This document shows positions 43,147-52,200 of a stretch of DNA of 52,200 bases, in pieces. The stretch spans positions 1 to 52,200 of the forward strand of contig JACGCK010000279.1 of assembly GCA_014925825.1 (NCBI GenBank). The letters are read 5' to 3'. The notes under the pieces are model-generated. The model was not told the DNA's origin and made no database searches. It was given only the letters and a program-made list of their open reading frames with translations. Position 1 is the stretch's first letter. Each line of letters opens with the position of its first letter. The translations under genes were made by a program, and so were the position numbers. Origin of the DNA: Pholiota molesta. Its lineage: Eukaryota > Basidiomycota > Agaricomycetes > Agaricales > Strophariaceae.

Positions 43147-45043
43147 TCATCGCCTTCGACTTGGGCGAATTGATTGGACGGACGCCGATGAACTTTCACT
43201 TCCGAAGGATCTGCTAGGAATAATGGAATGGGAAGCTATTGAAGGTGACTTCCTCATATCATTCAATCCGAAGGTCGGAAATCCCTCGTCGTGTATGTCT
43301 AGTTCAGGTTCTGCATCTCTAATCGATTGTTCCTGACGTGTCTGAGCTGCCAGCGCCTTTTGTCGACTGCGCCTCCATAATTCCCATACAACGAACACCG
43401 TGGCTGTAAGAGGTACGGTGATTGCAAAGAAGAGCCATAGTTGACTGTTGATGGATAGACCGGTGTTGGCTTCATTAGAATTAAAAAACACCATGCTGAA
43501 CAGGGCCTGGTTTCAGGAGCAAGATGAGAACAGAGCATAAGTGCTCGAAGTGTTAATTACTGACCGAGACAAAGGTCCCTGGAAGGAAAAACATTGTGAC
43601 GGCAGCCATGCTGTTTGAAAAGCCATGCAAACGTTATTACAGAAAAAAAAAACCATAGCTAAAAAACGTACGTGATCATTGAGGAGCTGTCTTGTTGGGT
43701 AGACACTGCAATTTGGGAAGTAAAATCAGAAATAGACAAGCTAAACAAGTTGAACAGGTGATTCATGACGATATCGGTATGGTCGACATATGAGCTGACC
43801 CAGCGCGTCATTGTCTTGACTTGCGATAAAAGGTGGGATAATGACTCCCGGACCGCACCATACTCTTGTCCGTCAAGCTTGGGCTGGAAAAAATGTGAAT
43901 AGGCCGAGTTTTGATGAATTCGGGACAAGTATTCAATATGTTCGCGGAGATCTTCCAAAGAAGTACGGATGACATGGAAATGTTCCGCAAGGTTGCGAAG
44001 ATTGTGAACGTTTCGAGTGTCTGGCTCGAATAATTTCGATTCTTCGAGCTCTTTTATCTGAAAGAAAGCAAGCTTTTATCAGAGGCATAAATATTTGAAA
44101 CATTGTCTGCTCACATAGTATCGCAAGGTCTTATGCTCTTTTTGAAGTTCTTCACCCCAGTTATAGAGCCGTTCTGCCACTATCAGGGCATCGATAGAAA
44201 GCGGTCGCATGAGAGCCGTGGGCGTTTGAAAAACCAGGGAGATGATTTTCTGCTTAGCGGCTTCAGGACATTTGTAACAGATGTACGTAGAAACAACGAC
44301 TGTCTTGTTTCGTGAGAGCGCGTGCTTGAACCACAGAAAAGAAGGGTCGGATCTGATACCAGCCGATATTTGGTAGAATCCATCTAGCAAATATTATCTA
44401 CGACAAGGAACAATATTTAACATTCAAACGTGCGTACCTACAGATGACACTATGCCTTCAGCGTCTCTAGTTGGAAACGAAGTTCCTCCATCGTGACGGT
44501 ATAGTACTTCCGGGCTCATAAGCTGGAAGAACAGCGGAGAGACACCAAATGAATCCATCATCCACGAAGCAATATTAATGGATCCAGTCTCCCTCCAGTT
44601 GGAAGGTAAGTGTAAATCTTCCATGAAGCTATAAGAGCGGAGTGATGAGTCGACTGAGTCAAAGTCAAATCCCTATTCACAACGTACAACATCCTAAGCG
44701 CTACGTCTTCTTCGTTCCCATTTTCCGATTGTAGATTGTCTGCCTTGGCGAAATGCTGCAGTACAGAGCTATCGTTAGGACACTTTGTCAGACGTGGGAT
44801 GTTGCCAGCAACCTCCAAAATGTCGATGTAGGTGGGATCGCAATTGGGCGCTGTCGGTTCAATTGGTTCCGCTGCTTCCTTTGGCTTCAGTGATGTTCCA
44901 ATGGCTGGCCAATGTTCGATCTCTGGGTAGATCAGTCGCCCGACCTTATGCATTTGCAGACGATTATGAAGCTGGAATGAGCAAAGGTCTCGTTGCCGAC
45001 AGGTGGGGCTGTCTGTGGGAAGTGAATCAGATCGCTGCGACAT
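43147..45043 (-). CDS. CorA-like divalent-cation transporter-type membrane protein
   Basis: About seven exons. From ATG 45043 (MSQRSDSLPTDS) a large soluble domain includes MEDLHLPSNWRETGSINIAS, LMSPEVLYRHDGG and DGFYQISAGIRSDPSFLWFK. A long helical stalk follows (EESKLFEPDTRNVHNLRNLA, HIEYLSRIHQNSAYS). The diagnostic end is SMITMAAVTMFFLPGTFVSA then LFSMVFFNSNEAN (first membrane helix and loop), and SQLWLFFAITVPLTATVFVV (second helix), with a cytosolic basic/Ser-rich tail ending SIRPSRRR. Two C-terminal helices after a coiled stalk are the CorA/ZntB architecture. The periplasm-type loop lacks the GMN triplet, as in many fungal CorA-like proteins, so ion selectivity is unclear. Splice sites around 44636-44690 and 44396-44440 were placed by frame. 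Confidence 0.8.
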
Positions 45044-45869
45044 CCAAACATAGTTATATATGAAAGTCTTCCATTTGATTAAGACAAGGGTGGGAGAACA
45101 TAGTTTAGATAACAGTCATCTATGCAAGGCACCGTACGACTTCGAATTTCGAATTTCGCGGAGTACGGACGTTGACAATGAAACGTGACCTTACATCTAA
45201 ATTTAGCTTTAAGCGCTCACCACTGTGTCACCAGCAAGCACCAGCACCACTGAGTTAGGCTATGGTTCCAAAACCCTAGGGATCGTTGGAAAGGAGACAT
45301 AATGTCGAGATTTATTTTGCTGCTGGCCTTCTCATTTTCATCTGTTTTACAATTGTCACGCCACATATCCGTGTTTAAGAACTTGTATCATATATTTCGC
45401 ACTCGTTTATTTGTGCAAAAACGGAGGCTTTCGTCAAATGTGGCCATGAGTCTACGTTTTTTCACCTCAAAGGTGCCAGTCTTTACACATAAATAGTCTA
45501 TACATTGTGATTTATATAAATAAATGGACAGTCATGAATTTTGCGCCTGTGTGCAAATAGGTGGTAGGTATACAGATCAAACTTCACGTTTTACAACGTA
45601 GAATATGCAAAATAATAGATAAAAGCATGGAAACAACTGATAAAAAAGAGAGTGCGTAAGTGTGGCAATACATAGCGGCGCATTAAAGTATTGTGATTTC
45701 AAGGCGACAGCAAAAGCGAGAACGAAAGCAAGTAGAGGAATATCGTGAAAGTCGTCGATACTTGGTCGTCGATATGTCGTGAAGAACAAAGCATCTCAAT
45801 ACAGGAGCTCAGAAAACAGAGTGAAATGAAGAATTAAATAGGGAGTGCCCAAGGCCGCGGAACTAAGCG
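45044..45869. other. 0.8-kb intergenic region
   Basis: Promoter of the CorA-like gene and 3' flank of the transcription factor. A short tandem TTCGAATTTCGAATTTCG lies at about 45139-45156. No gene is seen. Confidence 0.45.
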
Positions 45870-48800
45870 CTATGAATAAAACCTATATTCAGCGCCGTTG
45901 TTCCAGAATGGTTGTGGGTTGGAAGGCGAAGGATGTTGTGGTTGCTGCGGTTGCTGCTGCTGCTGCTGCTGAACTCGTTGGCCCATGGTCGACCACGTGT
46001 CAGGACTTGGCATCCCCATGGCCATTGCATGATTCTGGCCGGGCATGTCATGCTCATCATACGAGGCATCCATGGGTTGATGTTGCCGCATCTGCTGCTG
46101 CTGATGGGCGATCTGGTGGTGCTCCACCCCTGACTTCATGTCGTACATCGTTACTTCGTGTTGCTGAGGATGCTTTTCATATGATTGCGGAGCACTTGGG
46201 ATCGAGATGATGGTCTGGTCCATGTTCATCCCAGAGAGCGGAATACCTTGATGCGAGTCGTGCTGCTGCTGATGCGATAGATGAGACGAGGACGCCGAGG
46301 GGCCAGGATATGACGGTTCCGTAAACGCAGTCGACGTATGAAAGTAGGCAGTTGGGCTTGAGGCGGGCGCCGGTGGTTGAGGACCGAAGACAGGCGCAGT
46401 AGGATGGTGTTGAGGAAATGTGGGTGTAGACGGGTGTCCTGAACTGACGACACTTGTCGTCGTAAACGGCGAGCTAGAAGACGATGTCGGAGCGCCCGCA
46501 TTGGAGAACGGACTTGACACCGTGCTGTATCCTCTACCCTCCGCTCCAGTGCTCGAAGCCGTTTGCATAGAATCATAAGTCTGCGGCTCATACATCACTT
46601 GCGAGTGCGCCTGTGTTTGGTCGTAGACATTCGGCGTGAACGGGGGCCGCTCGGAGGAGACTGGTTGATGCTGTGGCTGGTGTTCATGGATACTGAACTG
46701 TTTCCTATGCACCATATGCGTGTTTGCGACCTCAGAAGGAGGGGCCTCGAAGAAGGGATATCGCAAATTTTCAGGGCTCCCGTCCAGGCTCTGGCTCTGG
46801 CTCAGTGACTGTTGCTGCAGATGTTGCTCCTGTTGCTGGCGCTGGTGTAGGTGAGCATGCTCCGACTGAACATGGCTAAGCGATGAAGACCGTGAGCGGT
46901 TAAAATCCTGCTCATACGGACTCTTCGAGTTGCTCGTCGTAGGCGGCGCGGTAGGCTGCATCGACAACTTTTGTTTCTGTTGCTTCTGGTACGCTAGCAC
47001 CGCGTCAGGCGCTGGCTGGGCCCTTGGGGCCGACGTCATCAGCGGCTGTGGATTCCCTCCGCCTGATGCTCCAGAAAAAGAGTGCTGGCGGGACGCCCGC
47101 GACGAGTTGTCTCTGTCCTTGTTAGCCCGGACGCGCACGCCAACAGATGGGTAGGTCGGATTTTTGTCCTTCTTAGCGTGTTTCTTCTCCTTCTCGCCGT
47201 CTCCCTGTTCGGTGTCTCGCACCGCGACTGCGAGGCGCACAACAGACGTCATCTCTTGTTTTTGGTGCTCGGTGCGGATAAATTCGTCGTGAGGAAAGTT
47301 GGCTGGCGGCACGGAAGACCGAGAGGCAGACGGGGAGGAGGAGTGAAGTGCTACCACGTTGGCGTGTCGTTGCTGGTACTGGTCCACTGGAGTAGCATTG
47401 ACGCTATTCCACTCATGCCCTAGCAATGGATTGGATGATTGGTACCCAGTCGATATCGCTAAAGGAACACAGAAATCGGTTAGTTTTAATGTACATCGCT
47501 GTCGAGAGCAAGTGTTTACATACCTCCAAAAGGGCTACTTAAATCAACCTGGCTATGCTTTCTTTTCATCCCTTGATTCGCACCCACACGGCAACCGACT
47601 CTCTTACACAACGCCGCAGCGATCTTGCGCTTGTCATCTCCGAGCGCCGCACCCACAACACCGGAGCCCTCTGGGTGCTCGCTCAAGAGCCACCCCAGTG
47701 CAATAGCCACGTCGTCCAGCAACGCCGCACCATCGAGGGCCGCAAACGGCAACGGCGACAAGGAAGAAGACATTGCCTTACCAGCCGTCAGCTGCGCCGC
47801 ATGCGCACATATCACGACGGCATCAAATACCAGCTTGTCCAGCGGGTACAAATCGAACATCGACGGCGAGACGGCTGCTGCTGCTGCGACTCTCTGAGAG
47901 GAGTTGGGAGCAGGGACAGCGGTCTTGCCGGGAGAGGCCGAGGGGGAGGAGGAGGAGGTAGGGGAAGATGATAATGAGATAGATAGGAGGGAGGTAGACA
48001 ACAGCGACTGCGACGAGGACGAGGACGAGGACTGCGCCCCATAAATTTCCTTTGCCGCTTTGAGAATCGCATGCGCTGCATGCACTGTCGTCTGCGCCGC
48101 CGCCGAGCTGATGGGCACAGCTGCATCATTCCTCGACGACGACGACGAGCCGTTAGGGCCAGTACCATTAGGCCCTCCGCCAGCGCTAGCAGCTCTGCGC
48201 AAGAATGGCGTGTACACCTTGATGAGCAACACATTGGCCATCACCGCGAGCTCTGAACGCTGTAAAAGTTTGACGCGTTCCGCCGTACCAGCCTCGCTGC
48301 TGCTCGCTGCCGGCTTCTGGGCGAACGGCGGGGTCGCAGTGGTGTTAAAGTGGGCGTCGGGATAGGAACCAGGGGCACTGGCAGTAGCAGGAACAAGGGT
48401 CGGAGTAGCAATGGAAACGTGCTCAACCCACTTGACAGACACTGGGAGTGCAGCCTGCCATCGCCGTATTTCAGCCTCATGAACCACAGCCTGGTCGAGC
48501 GTATAACCACAACAGCAGTCCGGATGCACTAGTCGATTCTTGATAGTCTGCGCAAGCTGCGTGAGGCTGTAAAAATTATTTAGCATACGATGCTTTAACA
48601 TAACGTATAAAGAAGCTCACCGATACCGAGCGCCGAGGTATTCCTCCTCAGCTCGCTCTGCGGCATCACTCGTGGACATGGACGGCGACGTCGCATGCGG
48701 CGCCTTACTCTTCTCACGATGACCAGCATCATGCTGCATGTGCACACCACCGTCCTCATCCTCGTCGGATTCCTGGCCGTCACTGTGCGCAGAGGCAGGG

Positions 48801-51666
48801 GCCATCGGCTGCGACGACGACGGCAACAAGGCGCATGCCGGCAATTTGACTCCGAAGAGGTGTGCGGGGATGTACGGCTGGTGGCCTAGTGCATCTGCCG
48901 TGAACCTAGGAATAGGCATAAAGCGTTAGTACAACCCATTCACACCGGCGATACCAGGCACTTCCGAAATGGCGGAATGCAGTAAAAATAAAAGGACGTA
49001 CAGGTCGTAGAACAGCACCTCCCACCAAATCATCTTCTTCCACTCCTCGCGATTCCGCTCCCTCTCCGCCTCCCGCTCGCGCTTGCTCGGGCCCTTCCCA
49101 CTTCCGCCTCCGCTTCCGCCTCCTGCACCTCCTGTACTAGTGGCGGCACTACTACTAGGCGCACCCAGACCGGCACTCGGCACCGCGTCCTGCTGCGTGC
49201 CCTTCCCGCTAAGCACGGACGAGAGCACGGACGCGTCCCGCGCAAGCCCCATCCCCCGTGCAGCATTGACCAATTTGCCAACCTAAAAGGCAAAAGGAAC
49301 GAAAGACGTACGCGGAGGGGAAAGCGGCATGTTCCGGTGCGAAAAATCACAAAGAGGAGAAGATAAGATCAATCAGCACGCATCCGCACAGCTTCAACAC
49401 GGCACCGCCGACGACGCCGCCTCCAGAGAAATTGGGGACGCACCAGAGCATAGATCAACGCCGCGCCGGACCCCGGCCCCGATGCAAAACCTGCACCCGC
49501 GCCCAACCCCAAGCCCAAGCCCAGCCCAGAGCCCAAGCCCAAACCTGATCTCGACCCACCATCCCGCTCCGAAAGACCCTCGTCGTCCCCCGTGCCCGAT
49601 CCCCAGCCCACATTCCGCCCCGGTGCGCTCGTAAGGAGGAGGTATCCTAGCCCCGCGATGCACGCGAGGAGATAGTCCATCTTCTCCGCCTCTTCTGCCG
49701 TCGCAGTGGGCGGTGGCGGATGCGGGTGCGCGTGTGCGTGTGCGTGTGCGTGTGCATGTGCATGGCCCGCGGCGAGCGCTGTGTGGTGCGTGTCCCACAC
49801 GCCAAGAGCCTGCTGCGAGAGTGCGTACAGAAACGCCGGGGTTTCTGCGGTGGCGCGCGGCGACACCGGGCTTCTACTGGAATTGGGGTTTGGCGATGAT
49901 GAGGCGGCCGAAGGAGATGGGGAAGGCACGGACGCGCCCATGGCGAGGATCGCGCACATTAACGCGAAGAACGTCAGCGGCTGATCATCCCCTGCGGCAT
50001 CATCGTTTCCACCCGCGTTCTCGCCTCCTGGCCTCGAGGTCTTGCTACCACGACCACCGCCGCTCCCTGCGCCCTCGCCATCCACCTCCATGTCCGTCTC
50101 CTGCTGTTGCAGCCCGGGAATACCCCCGAAATAGATCTGCCGCGCCCTTCTCGCCTCCCGCGCCTTTTCCTTCTCGCGCTCCTTCCGCTCCCGCTCCCGC
50201 TCCCTCTCCTTACTCGGCCCACCACCCAACAGCGCAAGGCACCGACGCTCGAACGCGTGCCAGCCCGGCTCAGGCGCGTGTGCAGACGCCTGCGCCTGCG
50301 CGCTCCCCGCACCACCGCCCGGCTCGAACGGGATCGGCCGCACGCGCAGCACCTCCCGCGCGCGCGTAAGCAGGCGCCTGCACGTCTGCAGCGGCGGGAG
50401 CAGCGCCACGAGCGCGGGGGTCACCTGCGGCCTGGCATACTGCGGCTGTGGTGCCGGCAGCGCATGTCCGGTGTTCGCGGACGCGCCGACCACGGGTGAC
50501 GCCGTGGACGCGGACGACGTCGACGCGCTGGCGCTGGGGACGTGGCGCGGAAACGCCGCAGAGGACGCTGCAGTGGAGCCCGGGGGCGGGATCGTTGGCA
50601 GGGGGTAGTATATACTCAGCGCGGGGAGGAGTAGCTGGGCAGGAGATCTCCGCTGTTGGGAGGGGGGGTGCAGGTCAGCGCGTGGGGGGAACGGATTGCG
50701 TTTGAGCGGCGAAGGCGCTCTAGAAGGGTATGCAGAACGTGTATCACTACTGCTACTGCTTCCATCTATGTCAAAAACAGCACTGGTGTGCGGTTGGGGC
50801 TGTGGACGGGAGAGCTCTATGTCGATGGGGGAAGGTTCTAATTTAATAAGACCCGTGGTGTCCGCATTCGAAAATGCGCGCTGCCTCTGCGCACTAGACG
50901 AATTCGATACAGATGCGAAAGGGGAACTAGGAGATGGTGAGGGCCAGCTAGCGCCAAGATCAAGGTCAGCTAGCCAGATGGATGTCAAATCATGCGCAGT
51001 AAGCATAAAGGAGGCGTTGGCAGACAAGTGTGATGGAGATGCAGCGTAATGGTGATGATGCTGGTGTTGGTGTTGATGTGACCCATTCGTATGTGAAGCA
51101 TGTGGAGACGTAAATAGGGAGGGCTGGGCGTTAGCGGAAAACGAAAAGGGATATGAAGACTGAAATGCGGGTGGATTTTGGCCAGCAGTGATCATGGCAA
51201 GGATCGCCTCGACTTGAATCAGGCGGTTATTGAGCGAATGTAAGTCCCTAAAGAAACACGTAGACGCAGAATAAGCAGCGTGATAGAGAGAGAGAAAAAC
51301 AATGCGAGTTACACTTTCTCTGCAGAGCAGGAGAATATATACATCTGACGACAGTGTCGCGCTTCGTGCAACTCCCGCAAGGGGCTCTTCTGTCGCATTT
51401 TAGCTTTAGACGCTTGCACTATGGAAACGACGCGCTTATGGTAAGTCCAAGCATCCTAAAGGGGGCTGCGGAGAAGAAGGACGGACCTCTGCGCAGACCA
51501 CGGTGATTCTGGATCTGATTTGGCTGATATGCGGACAGATGAGGTTCTTGGACGAAGCAGACGAGAAAGGCACTCACGGGCCCGTTGTGGGCGACGGCTG
51601 GTGGTGGCTTCCCGAGGCCTGTGGCTGAATGTGGGGAGTGTGGAGGTGATGGTGGGAGGAGTCCAT
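45870..51666 (-). CDS. large Zn2Cys6 fungal transcription factor
   Basis: At least seven exons. Exon 1 from ATG 51666 (MDSSHHHLHTPHIQ) is joined by a 54-nt intron to QIRSRITVVCAE and, after 69 nt, to CKRLKLKCDRRAPCGSC then TKRDTVVRCIYSP. Together these give the six Cys of a binuclear Zn cluster (C-x2-C-x6-C-x5-C-x2-C-x8-C). Next is a coiled-coil-like LHSLNNRLIQVEAILAM. A long region with Ser/Pro/His tracts follows, then parts of the fungal_trans middle homology region: ALIYALVGKLVNAARGMGLA, WKKMIWWEVLFYDL and TADALGHQPYIPAHLFGVKL. The last 500 residues are Gln/Pro/Ser-rich (activation-like), ending NNGAEYRFYS at 45870. Regulatory target unknown. Low-complexity insertions make it much longer than usual for the family. 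Some exon ends are approximate. Confidence 0.85.
45948..45972 (+). repeat. CTG/GCT trinucleotide repeat coding poly-Gln
   Basis: A run of TGCTGC units in the last exon of the Zn2Cys6 gene. On the coding (minus) strand these are CAG codons, giving a stretch of seven or more Gln near the C-terminus, followed by more Gln/Pro. Such tracts vary in length between strains. Confidence 0.75.
49725..49764 (+). repeat. GTGCGT/GTGCAT microsatellite coding (His-Ala)n
   Basis: A hexamer-type repeat inside the Zn2Cys6 gene. Read on the minus strand it encodes alternating His and Ala (about seven pairs) followed by HPHPPPP. The repeat is in frame; length change by six bases would keep the frame. A nearby CCCAAG-type repeat (49505-49550) encodes a Gly-Leu tract. 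Confidence 0.75.
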
Positions 51667-52200
51667 GGTGGTGGGGAAGGAAAAGAGGATATCCAGACGA
51701 CCGCGAACATCTGTTAATCCCTCAGGGTGGCCTGTGACCGCCTGTGACTCCTTTCATTCTGTGACCATTTCCTGCCAATCGTCTCTCAGCGCTGCACCCC
51801 TCAATCTCCTCAGCCTGGCCGCCAAACGCTCCCTTTTCATCAAGATCTCCTCTGCCGCGGCTCACCCTATGTGCCGGGCTCTGGATCTAGCCGCGTATAT
51901 CACTATTCCACATCAGGAAGTCCATGCCACCCCCCGTGCCACTTGTCATTCACAGGACCACGCAGGATGCTCCGCGTCTCTTCTCCGTCTGCTTTTCCTC
52001 CAAGTCGCTACGTCTCAATGTAAGCTACTCACTAGCATATGGTACCACTGCGTCTCTTGGGTCGTTGGCTCAACTTCAACTCCTCGGGGCTCTTCATCTA
52101 GCATCATCACGCACCTACTTGCGCAATTCTCTCACATACCAGTCCAACCTGCAGGCTGCATCGACATGTTATCACCTCATAGCGCCCCCTAATTCCATTC
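51667..52200. other. upstream region of the Zn2Cys6 gene, no gene seen
   Basis: Promoter and possible 5' leader of the transcription factor. A plus-strand open stretch (51665-52192) runs antisense to the promoter and has no motif, uneven composition and no supporting context, so it is not called as a gene. Confidence 0.4.

Noticed and set aside
51665..52192. 175-codon plus-strand open frame at the right end
   Set aside because: Antisense to the Zn2Cys6 promoter, no motif, no splice context; probably chance.
1..52200. CRISPR arrays, insertion sequences, rRNA operons, intact transposase or retroelement genes
   Set aside because: None seen. The window is a eukaryotic nuclear region and no RT, integrase, transposase or spacer-repeat pattern was found.

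Overview
The window is nuclear DNA of a filamentous basidiomycete, most likely an Agaricomycete. The evidence is densely packed genes on both strands, split by many short introns (about 45-70 nt) with GT(A/G)NGT donors, CTAAC-like branch sites and (C/T)AG acceptors, and families typical of mushrooms: F-box/LRR proteins, a Zn2Cys6 regulator of the TVVCAECKRLKLKCD type, expanded G-alpha subunits, tandem aquaglyceroporins and many secreted proteins. Gene models were spliced by eye from reading frame, splice signals and remembered family conservation. No alignment or database search was run.

Layout. 0-5 kb: a small Cys-rich membrane protein (-), a mitochondrial calcium uniporter (MCU) gene (-) that seems to lack an internal block, and divergently the ribosomal protein gene RPS30 (+), whose last intron carries a box C/D snoRNA with both guides of snR60/SNORD80. 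5.7-10.3 kb: two secreted enzymes (+), an isochorismatase-fold cysteine hydrolase and an S28 serine peptidase. 10.4-12.5 kb: F-box protein 1 (-). 14-18.6 kb: two tandem aquaglyceroporins (+) separated by a GC-rich block with CACGCT repeats. 19.5-21.5 kb: a divergent G-alpha (+) with Cys in place of the catalytic Gln. 22.8-23.4 kb: a secreted chorismate mutase (+). 24.4-27.2 kb: a Ser/His-rich protein and a Ppx1-type polyphosphatase (+). 27.5-29.7 kb: F-box protein 2 (-), paralogous to F-box 1. 30.5-32.4 kb: a small secreted protein (+) convergent with an APH-type kinase (-). 32.6-36.7 kb: the trifunctional folate synthesis gene FOL1 (-), divergent from EMC2 (+) over 132 bp. 37-38.6 kb: another F-box/LRR-like protein (+). 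39.1-39.9 kb: the signal peptidase SEC11 (+). 40.6-42.6 kb: two hemerythrin-like paralogues (-). 43.1-45.0 kb: a CorA-like membrane protein (-). 45.9-51.7 kb: a large Zn2Cys6 transcription factor (-) with low-complexity tracts.

How the genes relate. There is no operon-like logic. SEC11 and EMC2 belong to ER protein biogenesis, and FOL1 is housekeeping. Three points stand out. A secreted chorismate mutase and a secreted isochorismatase-like hydrolase, two enzyme classes used by plant-associated microbes to drain salicylate precursors, lie about 16 kb apart. Five introns appear to use GC donors, two of them where the neighbouring paralogue keeps GT. The MCU gene joins two well-conserved parts out of frame at a point where most of its N-terminal domain is missing.
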